NCBI GenBank assembly: GCA_027563935.2
Contig: CM050450.1
Location: forward strand, 91,944,439 to 92,008,438
Direction: 5' to 3'
DNA length: 64,000 bases
Origin: Costus lasius
Taxonomy: Eukaryota > Streptophyta > Magnoliopsida > Zingiberales > Costaceae
Part shown: positions 1 through 10,376 of the stretch, one piece after another
Layout of the letters: every line of letters starts with the position of its first letter
Position numbering within the stretch: position 1 is the stretch's first letter
Translations under genes and position numbers: made by a program
The notes under the pieces: generated by a model
What the model was told of the DNA's origin: nothing
What the model saw: only the letters and a program-made list of their open reading frames with translations
Databases searched by the model: none

Positions 1-771
1 GATTTAATCTCTGATTGTAAGTGAGATCTGGTCTGATCATGTTTGATTGATTAGAGCTTTAGATCGGTAAGCTTCGATCGAGAGAGATGATGCTAGATCG
101 GTGCGATCAGAAGCGTCAGATGATGAAGGGTCAGATCTAGGACCTTGTGGTCTAATTTGGTCTAGACTTAATTCTGGGCTGATTTGGTTTCGAAATTGAA
201 CCAATGAAATTGAACCGGCTCATGGGTTGAGCGCTTGGTTCAAGAGGGAGAAGAGGTTGCGTTTGGTTCATGGAAACATGAACCATGAACGCCAACTCTT
301 AATCGTTGCCATTTATGGAAAGTTCCATAAGCTAAACGCATATGCGTTCATGGCTTGATTACTCTCTAATGCTTTCGGTTTTGCTTTTTTTGGGCGTGGA
401 GAAAACGGCTTGCTCTTGGAGAAGGCGTTGTTCTTGCGAAAAGAAGGAAGAGCTCTCGAAAAGAAGGCAGCCCTTTTCATCTAATCTCCTACACACGGTT
501 GAAAGAGCTTGCCAATCTTGCTAGCACAAGACTTGCGCAAGGAGGAAGCTTTCATCCCTTGTGTGTGATTTCTTTGGAGAAGATCCCTTCGGTCTTTCTT
601 CTTCCAAGCCGCACCATCTACATGGCTATGGTATGATCTTGTTCTTATCAATCTTTGATAGTTGAACAATTGGCATGCAAACGATTTTAAAAACCCTTGC
701 TTCCGCTTGCATCATTTTTCATTAGCGCCATGCTTAGGGTTTTTGCCCCCTTTATCTTTGGGGTTCCTTCA
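1..771 (+). mobile_element. Family-1 Ty1/copia LTR, 3' part (LTR G)
   Basis: The window opens inside a family-1 LTR. The sequence matches the second half of the LTRs at 29171-30877 and 50259-51942, including the GATC-rich block, the conserved CTAGCACAAG motif near 520, and ATGGCTATG followed by GTATGA at 622-636. It ends ...CCTTCA at 771, a normal copia LTR end. What follows is the middle of another LTR, not a PBS, so G is probably the 3' LTR (or a solo LTR) of an element lying to the left that inserted into LTR H. The expected TSD copy is cttca at 772-776; its partner lies outside the window. Confidence 0.85.
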
Positions 772-1410
772 CTTCAGATGAACGGTTAGATCTTGAGCCA
801 TTAGGTTCATAGAAGGTCTAGACCATGTATTGGCTTGGCTTGGTTTGATTTTGGTCTATGAGCCAAATCGAATTGAACCAAAGAATGAACCGGTTCACTA
901 TGTGTACGCATGGTTCATGAAGGAAGGCGTTTTGGCGTTGGAACATGGCTTCATGACTTTCCATTTTGGGAAGTCATGTAATGCCATTTTTGATGTTATC
1001 GCCTAAACGCTTTTGCTCGCTTGTCAATTGACGTTGCTTGCTTGCCATCTCGTGTGGAAGGAGGTGAACGACAAGGGAGAGCTCTCGGCCAAGGAAGCAT
1101 CTCAACCTATCCCTTCCATTCGGCAAGGACTCTTGAAGATCTTTGCTAGCACAAAGATCAACAAGAAGAAGTCATCCCTCTCGTTGTGTGCGTCACTTGT
1201 GGAGAAGATCTATCTTGCTCTTTGCTTCCAAGCCGCCTCCTTCCCATGGCCATGGTAACGAATCTTTCATTTGTTGTTTAAGTTGATCATATGAAAGTAT
1301 AGCATGCGATCAAGTTTAAACCCTAATTCCGCTGCTAAAACAAAGAAGACCACTTGCGCCATCTATAGGGTTTCGCTCCCCCTTGATGGGGACCCCTCTA
1401 AAACCTTTCA
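772..1410 (+). mobile_element. Family-1 LTR, 3' part (LTR H), split by G
   Basis: A second family-1 LTR begins abruptly in mid-LTR at 772 and runs to its 3' end at 1410 (...CCTTTCA). It keeps the CTAGCACAA motif near 1146, the ATG-GCC-ATG next to a GTAACG donor at 1246-1260, and the G/C-rich tail typical of these LTR ends. Its 5' half must lie left of the window, on the other side of the element that supplied G. No TSD can be checked. Confidence 0.8.
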
Positions 1411-1450
1411 CCAAGGCCTCAAACATTAGCCTTAAGGGCATACCCCAACA
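1411..1450 (-). mobile_element. 40-bp inverted family-1 LTR tip (LTR I)
   Basis: These 40 bases are the exact reverse complement of the first 40 nt of the family-1 LTR: read on the minus strand they start TGTTGGGGTATGCCC. They sit between the end of LTR H and Athila-type LTR sequence. The simplest reading is that H inserted 40 bp inside a minus-strand family-1 LTR. The rest of I would then lie left of the window. Confidence 0.75.
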
Positions 1451-3444
1451 GATCTAGGAAATATTATTGAGATAGACATGAATATATGCTAAGAGATTAG
1501 GTATTGGATTGTTGGAAACCCTAAGTAAGACTTGTGAAACTAAGATATGAGAATATTTAGTTTTATCTGAGATATTGACACTGAGAGTTATACATGAGAG
1601 TGACTTTAAATTTCTTTGTCAAAGTTTACTAATTTTTAACAATGAATAATCAATCGTGAGAGTGAGGGTTGTTCTTTGTAAATTGTTGTCGCAAGAGCGA
1701 GACAAGTCTTTATAAGTAAATTTCGCCTTTCTCATGTTAAGAATAGATTGACGAACACTTATTACTATATAGTCATTGATATTAAGGTGGATGAAACCCT
1801 AGTCCCAATTCTCTCTCTCTGATAATTCGTACACTTTCCGATCATTTGCTGACATCGTATTCAATTTGCTTAGCTAGTGAGAAAACAATTATTCGGTACT
1901 TAACATGTAGGTCCCTATGGTTTGATATGTTGGTGTTTATGCCCTGAGACCTCCTATTTTTGGTCTGCCTTTGTGCTACTTGATATTAATATTTCTTATA
2001 TATCATTCTGGCATTGTTGTTATCATGCTTAGTTAACATCTGCGATTATGTTCCTATATGATAATGTCCCTGGAGACAGATTGGATTTGTGCTTAAACTC
2101 TTGTCCCCAGTCGATCTACCTTAGTGGATATGGAACAGCTATGGTACTTGTGAGACTGGTATATGGGCTAGTTAGGCACGAGGTGCTAACGCAGACATAT
2201 GTGTATATCAGTGGTGGATATACTAGACCGACCCACTGTGAGGCAATGACTTGGTGTCATGAGTTATCCTCACAAGTGACAGGAGATGCATTGATCCCTT
2301 GACTTGAGGTCATTGATTCTTCTATATAGTTAGGAACATGCTTTGATACAACCTAGCACCTCATCATAGTTGGGAGGTCATAACGGTTGTCGTTGAGCAT
2401 ATAACGACCCATATGAGAAGGTCAATGTACAAATAGATGATTTGCCACTTCCTGAGGGAAGTATGATATCCATAGGGCCCCCATATAGTTCTATCACTGA
2501 AAGTGTATGTCTAAACCCAGGTGAGAACCTATTTTAGTCATGACCATGTGATTGGGTTAAAACAAGTGGTGACACACTTGTCCAATCGGATATCAATTTG
2601 GCAAAGAGACTGTAATGCATCTGTACCTAGTTGCGATAATGGGGATGTCGATGTCGATATCCATTCCGATGACTTGGGTAGCAACGATGCACTGCTAGAT
2701 GCCACTCACTGCTTGTGGTGACCTTAGGTCAACACTGCCAACATCAGAGGAACCTACAGGGTCGCACACCTTGATACTCGAGTTCTCGTATTGATTGGGA
2801 GCCTTGTGATCGAGTTATTTGATAGCTCGGATCTTTTTGGTGGATTTCATCAGCGCCAATGGGCCTGATAAGATGGAAGAGAGTTATTGGAGCCAAACTT
2901 CATTTTTGGGAGGTTGACCTGAAATTGACCATGGTTGGTCACATTTGACTTTGGGTTGTATTGGATTGGATCCAATGGCTTAATCAACCTCTGTAATGAA
3001 GTTTGAGCTAGCTCATTATCCAATGAGGCCCAATAACAAGTTATCATGAAGGGATAAGAGCCCATAAGGGTATAATGGGGAGAAGTAAACCTCATTAAGT
3101 GCCTATGGGTATAATGGGGATGCCTTGGCGCCTAATGCTTCATTAGGATGTAAAAGGAGCCTAGCCCTCTATTCCTTGGATGGAAAGCATGCCTCTATGG
3201 TAATGCTTGGGGCGTATGAGGCATAATAGACTTATTTAGAAAGTCTTAAGCGATTAGAAGGTGTTTATGGAATAGGCTTGGAGTCTTGCCATAACCCTAA
3301 CCCTAATTGCTCCCAGCTTATTTTGGGGATATTCTTCCGCTGTGTAATTGTATTGTTTGATGAAAAATTTGTAAAATATCCCCGGGGTTTCCCAACTTGA
3401 TATCTTTTATTACATTGAGTATCCATGCACTTGCGGACACAACA
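1451..3444 (+). mobile_element. Athila-type LTR 3' part (L1), interrupted by a family-2 solo LTR
   Basis: Positions 1451-1927 and 3403-3444 match the 3' third of solo LTR L3 (16230-16723 plus 54502-54523). Shared blocks include 'aaaccctagtccca', 'ttgcttagctagtgagaaaa', 'ggtacttaaca' and the terminal 'tgcacttgcgga...acaaca'. The 5' part was lost to the insertion that left the 40-bp tip at 1411-1450. A family-2 solo LTR occupies 1928-3397. What follows 3444 is not a recognisable PBS, so L1 may also be a solo LTR. Confidence 0.7.
1928..3397 (+). mobile_element. Family-2 Ty1/copia solo LTR
   Basis: The start TGTTGGTGTTTATGCCC matches the LTR starts of element B read on the minus strand. The end ...CCCCGGGGTTTCCCAAC matches B's LTR ends, with the final A mutated to T. 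It is flanked by the perfect 5-bp TSD tgata (1923-1927 and 3398-3402) with no internal region, so it is a solo LTR left by LTR-LTR recombination. At 1,470 bp it is shorter than B's LTRs (about 1.95 kb); the AATTAGGAT-rich repeat block found in B is absent. Confidence 0.93.
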
Positions 3445-4217
3445 ATTATCCCAGCCAACGAAAATACAAGGAGAAAGACCCTTTTGATCCAACACATCCA
3501 GCCGCACCTTCAAATCTAAGCGATCTCCACCATCAAATTTAGAATCGTCCAAGGGCTCAAGAGGCATTTGCAAAATTACTAATGTTGAGTGAACATGTTT
3601 AAAGTGTTTTGTATCTTGTTCACACATCATAGTGCATTTTCTTAAATCCCTTTGAAAATTCTTGTTGTGTTAGCGTGTGATTTTCCTTGCCGAGTGTTGT
3701 TCATGTCTGTGTTCCTTCCGCTGAGTGTTTGAGCTTCATCTTCCTTGAGTGCTGCTATGTTCTTCACATCTGTGAGTGAAGGGCTGAGTTTCCATCTACC
3801 TCCAAGTGAAGACGTGGCTGAAAGGGGTGCTACTAAAGATCTTAACAAGACCAACTAAGGACCCCTTTGTTAGTTTTGGGAGGCTTGGAGCTTGTTTCCA
3901 TTCCAGCTTCCTTTGTCTTATTTGATAACATTGTAGATCGTTTAATTACCTATTACTAGCTTCATCGCCAAGATACGGGAGCTGGGGGAGTCCAAGAAAG
4001 GGGATTTGACCCCTATCCCTAAAGGGGGGCCTTGGGTGACACCCTTCCTCGTTAACTATTCTATTTAATTTACATGTTCTGAAATCTGCTGTGATTTTAC
4101 TTCGCATTACCTTGTTGTTGATTGAGCTCCATACCTAAGGACGATCTAGACTAAAACCCCTTAAACTTGGTCCTGCATTAGAAGGTAATTTGTACATCAG
4201 GATAAATCCCTTTAACA
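3445..4217. other. Unassigned 0.8-kb stretch between two Athila-type LTR ends
   Basis: No LTR, PBS or known domain was recognised here. The minus strand is open over the first part; about 50 residues ending near 3445 look protein-like (acidic, LDVLDQKGLSPCIFVGWDN) but resemble nothing I can name. A plus-strand frame near 3722-3858 also reads open to a TAA. It could be the 5' part of element C's LTR, a captured host-gene fragment, or host sequence between two LTRs. Confidence 0.3.
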
Positions 4218-4483
4218 CTTTAATTCCCTGTTCAAAGATTTTATTTTTACTAAATTCATATTTGTTAGTGTGGTAAAACCCTAGTCTCGACTTTCTTCAT
4301 ATTGATTTTTACCCAAAATGCTTGCTTTTGTTTTATAGGACTATAAGCTTCAAAACAAAAATCATAATTTGAACCGTCTAGATATAAATAAATTGTGTAA
4401 TCGGTACTTGACCACCAGATCCTCGTTGGGAATGATATCGTATTTTATTACTTTTATAAAATTGTGCACTTGCGGTTGCATCA
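4218..4483 (+). mobile_element. 3' end of the 5' LTR of Athila-like element C (left limit uncertain)
   Basis: This stretch resembles the 3' ends of L1 and L3 ('aaaccctagtctcgac', 'cggtacttgacc', 'tttattacttttata', 'tgcacttgcgg'). It ends in ...ATCA a few bases before a degenerate PBS, as Athila/Tat elements do. The left boundary is not visible because the preceding 0.8 kb is unassigned. Confidence 0.6.
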
Positions 4484-4489
4484 AGTTTT

Positions 4490-4507
4490 TGGTGTCATTG
4501 CCAAGGA
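4490..4507 (+). other. Degenerate primer binding site of element C
   Basis: TTTTTGGTGTCATTGCC follows the LTR end. Athila/Tat/Ogre elements have TTTTTGGCGCCGTTGCC at this place. The differences are C-to-T or G-to-A, as expected from decay of methylated cytosines. Confidence 0.65.
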
Positions 4508-4748
4508 TCATGCGAGCCAATATCGATTTGATCGATAAGTTTGTAGACCATACATTTTCTTTTGTTTTTCACATTTACTTATTTTTTATAGCTATTTTCT
4601 GCTATTTTCCATTATTTGATTAACATGTTGTATGCCCAGAGCTTTAAATATAGGTACTTTATTTCCTGAAGATCCAGAGATTGAATGCACCTTGCCCCTT
4701 CGAAGAAAGCTATAATTTCAAACTCAAAAAGTTGCCAAGGAAGGCGCG

Positions 4749-5768
4749 ATGGCGAACAATCAATCATTAAGGGATTTTGCTATACCTAACATTCAGGGTT
4801 TCAATTCTAGCATTGTTCGCTCGAATGTGGAGGCGAATAACTTTGAATTAAAGCCAGCATTGATGACCATGGTTCAGTAGAACAAATTTGGGGGTTCTCT
4901 GACATAGGATACTTACTTACATCTTGTTGTTTTCTTAGAATATTGTGAAACCGTAAAGGTAAACAGTGTATCTTCATATGCTATTAGACTAAGGTTATTT
5001 CCATTTTCTCTCAGGGATCGTGCGCGCACTTGGCTTTATTATCTTCCTTCTGGAATGATTACTACATGGGATGAACTTTCACATGCGTTTCCGACAAAAT
5101 ATTTTCCACCGAGCAAAACAGTGCAGCTACAGAACATGATAACTTGTTTTGGTCAAAAGGAGGGAGAATCACTCTACGACGCTTGGGATTGCTTCAAAGA
5201 ACTCCAGCGCATATGTCTGCATCATGGGCTTGAGCGGTGGGTCTTAATCCATATTTTCTACAATGGATTGGACTATAGCATAAAGCTCATGGTGGATGCT
5301 GCGGCTGGGGGTGCTATCATGAGCAAGAATGTTGAAGATGCGACAACTTTGCTTGAGAACATGGCTATGAATCATAATCATTGGTCCAATGAGTGAGGTA
5401 CTACATCAGTAGGTACAGATAAGTATAGCAGCGATTCATTGACATCCTCGCTGCAAAGGTTGATTCTCTGTCTCGGAAACTAGATTCCTTTGCTTTCCTT
5501 CTGCTGCATGTAACTCTGTTTCTTATGAGGTTTGTGGCATTGCATGTCATGTTTCTACTGATTGTCAGCTTTTAGCCTCACCACAGGATGAATCTTGTTA
5601 GGAACAAATTAATGCTTTAGGCAACTACAATCAATGATAGGTGAATGATCCATATTCATTGACCTATAATCTAGGCTGGACGAACCACCCTAATTTGTCC
5701 TACAAGAATAATCAAGGGTAAATTCCTTAGCAATACAATCAACAGAACAATAGGCCACCACTAGGTTT
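4749..5768 (+). pseudogene. Athila-like gag, N-terminal and central part (element C)
   Basis: Gag of a Ty3/gypsy element, the particle structural protein. The ATG at 4749 opens a reading close to Athila gag: MANNQSLRDF..., then LRLFPFSLRDRARTWL, ITTWDELSHAF, KYFPPSKT, GESLYDAWDCFKELQR, HHGL, FYNGLDYS and MVDAAAGGAIMSK. The stretch 5055-5396 is the longest open part. Downstream, a weak CX2C...H...C segment near 5535 and a GNYNQ...YS-TYNLGW stretch follow. Several in-frame stops are present, mostly in place of Gln (CAG or CAA) or Arg. The frame runs to 5768, where solo LTR L3 interrupts it, and resumes at 54524. Confidence 0.85.
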
Positions 5769-6841
5769 TGATGACACCAAAATTTATAGTATATTTTGTG
5801 TCATTTCATAGATCTTTTTGTGTCATATTCATACTCCTTTGCTTATTTTTATGCCTTTTTTATCAAATATTATGAAATCTACACTCTTTTTGGTTTTTGA
5901 TGATTTTCAGGTAAAAAGGCACGATTTTAAAGTGCTTTAAAGCAAATTCAGATACATAGAAGAATTCTCATCATCCAAAAAAGATTTCATGTAAATTTTC
6001 ACGAAGATTGAAGCTTCGAACAAAATTACGGCAAGGCCTTAATTTATTTTATAGTACCGTAATTTCGGAGCACTACCATAATTTCAGAGCTCTATCGTAT
6101 TTTGGGGTGATTTTCATACAAAAAGTTTTCCAAAAATTATGGCACCGCCGTAATGAAAATCACGGGCCGTATTTTGAGTCGACTTTCCACCCGAGAGATT
6201 TCTAGAGATTACGACACTGCCGTAAATTATTTCACAGTATCGTAATATTGGACGATTTCTATACTGAAAGCTTTTGAAAATATTACGGCACTACCGTAAT
6301 AGATTTCATGGCCGTAATTGCAACCGAGACGCGTGATTCTTCTGGACTTTTTGAAGCCTAAATCTTGCGCGGACAATTTCGAACGATCCAGACCACCAAT
6401 TTGAGATCCGAAAGAAACTATAAACTCGTCTCAACGAGGAGAAGACAGTGGACAAAAAGCCCTAATTTTAATCCACTATCGAGGGAGAAATCGAGAGAGG
6501 CATCCCTAGGGTTCGGCCTCGCGCCGACAGGCATAGAGGCCATCTCAGGACGTGATTTTCACAAGGAAGCTTCGCCTGGAGGAGAAGACGATACCCAGAA
6601 GTTTTAGAGCGAACGGAGAGCAATCGGAGGAGAAATTAGCGAAAGAGTGGGCGCCGGCACTATTCACTCATAAGATTACGGATGTAAAGCTGTTTTCCCC
6701 CTTCTTTTCAATTTCTGATTGTTCTAAACTATGGATTATTGTAATTCTTCTTCCATGTTAGCTTAGATATCTTTTAGGACATGGGGTGTAATCCCCTTGA
6801 TTTTATATGACTAGATAATCCTTATTTCGTCATGATAACTT
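5769..6841 (+). mobile_element. Solo Athila-type LTR L3, segment 1 (start)
   Basis: L3 starts TGATGACACC directly after gag codons. The 5-bp TSD ggttt at 5764-5768 recurs at 54524-54528, where gag resumes, so L3 is a complete solo LTR of about 1.82 kb. It was later split by elements A and B into 5769-6841, 15998-16723 and 54502-54523. This segment contains four imperfect palindromes of the form ATTACGG...CCGTAAT (see the repeat entry). The short open frames here are not convincing genes. Confidence 0.85.
6030..6320. repeat. Cluster of ACGGC/GCCGT palindromic repeats in L3
   Basis: Imperfect palindromes lie near 6033-6063, 6136-6155, 6207-6226 and 6282-6300; the clearest is ATTACGGCACTACCGTAAT. 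The spacing of roughly 70-100 bp and the varying centres suggest a decayed tandem block in the U3 of this LTR. A weaker, similar ACGGGCC...GCCGTG pattern occurs in element C near 55975-56045. Confidence 0.6.
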
Positions 6842-8537
6842 TGTTGGGGTATGCCCTTAAGGCTAATGTTTGAGGCCTTGGGATTGTAACAGTATCATGT
6901 ATAAAGTGTGATGTTTATAAAGGCAATGGTTGTTATTCAGTATGTTACATTGTCTGCTGCAATAAGTATACTTCTGAATATTGTCTCGATGCTGTTCAGC
7001 TAGGCTGACATGCAGTGAAGTCCTTAGTCGAGATATCTTAGTGAACATGAGACAGCCTTGATATGATTGAGACTAATATGTGTTCTAATCTTATAGGATG
7101 CTTCGAGCATGGAATAAGATGTAGACTCATGGGTACATTGGATGTACTGGACAGACCCTACTAGGATATTCAATTGCTTGTCACAATGTGAATATTCCTT
7201 GTTTGCACCAAGTGGCACATGTCCTCTGACTTGAGATCACTTGTGTTTCTAAATGATGATTGTCATTGTTTTGAGGTAGTTCAATATCATTTGAAACATA
7301 ATGGTTATAGACTATCTTGGATAATGATCATGAGTCAGGTTAGGACACTAGTGATAGATATAGGATTGCCGTCTCCTTGTTTAAGGAGTGTGATGTTCTA
7401 AAGGGGCCCCCCCGAATGAGATGATTGAGAAAGTGTATGGCCATACCCAGGTGACTATGTTCACCTGATCTAATCATGCTCATCATATTGGAGTTACAAG
7501 CTTGACCCGCTTGTCCAATAAGAACATCCAGTGGCAAAGGATACATGCATGCCTTGTGAGGTTGATTCACACTTGTGCTGTGGTTTGGGCGTAGTCTTGG
7601 AAGACTCTTTCCTTTATATCGGGAGACAGTGATGTGTTGCTAGATACCCCTCACTGGTCGTGACAACGTAAGTTATCATTACCGACATTTAAAGGAAACC
7701 CTCAGGGTCACACAATTTGGTGATATGGCTCACTTATGTCAGATCGTGTGGACTGAATTGTTTTGGTTCAGTTTAAAGGAGTTTAGACTCTGATTGGAAG
7801 TGAGATATGGTCTGATCATATTTGATTGATTAGGGCATGAAATCCGTAAGCTTCGATCGAGAGATCTGATTCTTGATCGATGAGATCAAGTGCATCAAAT
7901 GATGTGTGGTTAGATCTTGAACCCTTTTGGTTTAATGAGATCTAGACCATGTCTTGGTTTGATCTTGGTTTGATTTGGTTGTTGAACCAAAGTCAATTGA
8001 ACCGGTTCACTTATGTGAACGCATGGTTCGTTTTGATAGGCGTTTTGATTAGTTCACTATGCGTGAACATGTGAAGATTTAAGACTTACCATATTTGGAA
8101 GTCTCAACGCCAAAACGCCTCAAGCCATGAAAACGCCTCAATGCTTCAATGCTTTTGGCATTGCCCTCTCTTGAGTGTGGTTGGTCTCGACGGGAGGTAG
8201 AGAAGAAAAAGCATTCGGCTATCCAAGAATACAACGATCTCCTTCACACGGTTAGGAGACTTGGCGTTCCTTGCTAGCACAAGGAGTAACAAGAAGGGGC
8301 TATCTCTCATCTAGTGTGTGTCTTCTTTGGAGGAGAGCTTGTTTGCCCTCTTGCTTTCAAGCCGCATCCAATCTAATGGCTATGGTATGAGTTGATTCTT
8401 TGCAATCCTCGTTTACAAGTTAATCATCTGTCATGCTAACCGATCTTGAAGCCCTAGCTTCCGCTATGAGCATATATATATATAAGCATATATGTGCCTA
8501 ATTAGGGTTTGCGCTCCCCCTTGAAGGGGACCCAACA
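6842..8537 (+). repeat. 5' LTR of element A
   Basis: This 1,696-bp repeat runs from TGTTGGGGTATGCCC to ACCCAACA. It contains the conserved GATC-rich block, a GAACCGGTTC palindrome, CTAGCACAAG near 8271, and ATGGCTATG with an adjoining GTATGA donor at 8386-8400. It ends in the short GCTCCCCCTTGAAGGGGACC tail. Confidence 0.95.
8386..8400 (+). other. LTR start codon abutting a candidate splice donor (element A)
   Basis: ATG GCT ATG at 8386-8394 is followed at once by GTATGA, a good plant 5' splice site. Joined to the acceptor ending at 10355, this ATG is in frame with gag. The same layout is kept in every family-1 LTR copy that reaches this region. Splicing itself is inferred. Confidence 0.55.
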
Positions 8538-8539
8538 AT

Positions 8540-8551
8540 TGGTATCAGAGC
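8540..8551 (+). other. Primer binding site of element A
   Basis: TGGTATCAGAGC lies two bases after the LTR end and is complementary to the 3' end of plant initiator tRNA-Met, the standard copia primer. Confidence 0.95.
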
Positions 8552-8643
8552 ATGGTATCGTATGTTCATATGATTGCTTGTTGTTTATGTGTGATCCTTG
8601 TATGTGCTTATAGCTTTGATCTAAGGTTTGTTATCATGCGCAT

Positions 8644-8785
8644 AGTTTACATGCAAGTTTTCATGTTGCGCATGTATTGGCGCATGCTTAAGTTTACATG
8701 CAAGTTTTTCATGTTGCGCATGTATTGGCGCATGCTTAAGTTTACATGCAAGTTTTCATGTTGCGCATATGTTGGCGCATGCTTT
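8644..8785 (+). repeat. Three tandem copies of a 47-bp unit in the leader of A
   Basis: Units at 8644-8690, 8691-8738 and 8739-8785 all read AGTTTACATGCAAGTTTT... and end GGCGCATGCTT. X1, X2 and X3 have single, more diverged versions, so this is a local expansion in A. Confidence 0.9.
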
Positions 8786-10323
8786 GTTTTCTCAAATCAA
8801 AAGAACTTGCGCGCCCTTCATTAGATCTAATAAGCGCCTACTATAAACCCTTAGACGGGTTGATAGGGTTGAAAGCATCATCTTGAATAGATCCAACCAG
8901 TCTGATCAGACCATCTGACAGCCTAGATGGGTCGACCAGATGGCACCTGTGCGCAAGCACGAGGTGGCTATAGGTCGACTGCATCACAGGCGTGTAGCGA
9001 GGTTTGGTTGAGACAACCATTGAACACACATGAGTTAGGCCCGGGGTCATACCCGCTTGTCAGGACTCATGTTGGTTGTTCAGCCCTTGGCGCATGCATG
9101 GTTGACCATTAGGTTAACGCGAGTCAGTTATGACTTGGTGCATGCAAAGGGCATGGATCTAACTAGACATGATGAGTGGATCCCTATCAATGGACCGTTG
9201 TAAGGTTGTAGGGCACATAAGAAAATTGAAATTGATGCCAATGGGTTTTCAAAATTTGATTTTCTTTGTAATGGATCACATGTTGATTGAATGATGCCAT
9301 GATGCTTGTTTATTTAATCTTATGTGGGTTGCCCTTTTAATGTGTGCTGTACTGGGGCCTGCGAGCCTGGTAAATTATTATTATTTTGTGATCTGCGAAT
9401 CACATTTTTAATTAATTTATTGTATAATTGACCTGCGAGTCAAGCTTGTCGAGATAGATTAAAATGTATTTTAATTAGACAAGAGCACAAAAGCACACAG
9501 CGCAGAGGCGCATTCAGCTGGTGGGCGCACCTGAGCTGCATTGAGCGCTAGGGCCCTGGGGTTGGACCAGATGAGATGCAAAAGACCCAAGAAGAGCAAG
9601 TGAAGACTTAAGTTGATTTAAGGTCTTAGTTAGGCTCTATGGGCTTTTACCACATAAGATCCATGCTTTCTTTTATTTTCTAAATAATTAGAATTGCATG
9701 AGTTATTTATCTTCTGCTATAGCCATAGGATTTGCCTGATAGTAAGAAGATTAAAGACCGTTAAAATCCAACGCTAAAATATCAAGCACGTAATGCCTTC
9801 TGGCGCGAAACCTCACTGTTCTGACTATCGTTGGGGCCGTGTTGTACCCACTCAGTGGGCACGCCCATCTATCTTCAGACGGTGTGTGATTTCACCTGCG
9901 TGTTACAGAGAAGGGATTTATCGCTTCTCGTTGCTCAGCATAGCACGTGGTGGTCCAGGGAGTAGGTCAGGTGAGCTTGACCATGTAGGCTACATATGGG
10001 GCATATGTTAGCTATATGGAGGCAGCCATCTGTGGGATCAGAGATTGTGTTGTACCAACTCAGTTGGCACAGTCTGCTGGATTGCCCAGATGAAGGGGAA
10101 TCGCACGGGTTGGCGATTGGCAGGGACTGCCTACCAGAAATTAGTGCTTGTACTCTCTGTGCATCTTATCTCGCCTGAGCGGGACGCGGAGACCAAGTAT
10201 GAAATCTGGATCCCATCTCACTAAAAGAGTGTTACTCTTTCGGATTGTTTTAATGGATTTTTTTGTCAGATAAAATAGTGAGAAAAGAATCTTTCTTAAG
10301 TCCTGGATTGATTCTAAACATTG

Positions 10324-10355
10324 ATACTGACCTTGCTGTTCTTGCATTGTTGTAG
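10324..10355 (+). other. Candidate leader splice acceptor (element A)
   Basis: A CTGAC branch-point motif, a T-rich tract and TGTAG end exactly 21 nt before the gag ATG, with no stop codon in the seven codons between. The same arrangement is found in X1 (to 22973), X2 (to 27367) and X3 (to 32727). Confidence 0.55.
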
Positions 10356-10376
10356 ATTCCTGCAGCAACGAACACC

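Larger units (their letters stand above)
8552..10376 (+). other. Non-coding leader of element A
   Basis: The long untranslated leader between PBS and gag has no credible ORF. It holds a 47-bp tandem repeat (8644-8785), two related hairpins with ACTCAGT centres (9841-9861 and 10049-10070), a small stem AAAGAGT/ACTCTTT near 10224-10240, and a splice-acceptor-like end (TACTGAC, pyrimidine tract, TGTAG at 10351-10355). The other family-1 copies have collinear leaders. Length and position match Angela/BARE leaders. Confidence 0.85.

Noticed and set aside
7024..7570. Recurring 60-76 aa ORFs in every family-1 LTR (e.g. 14464-15010, 29354-29899, 36837-37382)
   Set aside because: They recur only because the LTR recurs. 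Copies carry differing ends and no protein family resemblance was seen.
8540..8551. TGGTATCAGAGC as part of a tRNA gene
   Set aside because: Only the 12-nt primer-binding complement is present, without any cloverleaf. It is the PBS.
8552..8824. 90-aa ORF in the leader of element A
   Set aside because: It is produced by the 47-bp tandem repeat; the peptide is repetitive and there is no counterpart in X1, X2 or X3 leaders.
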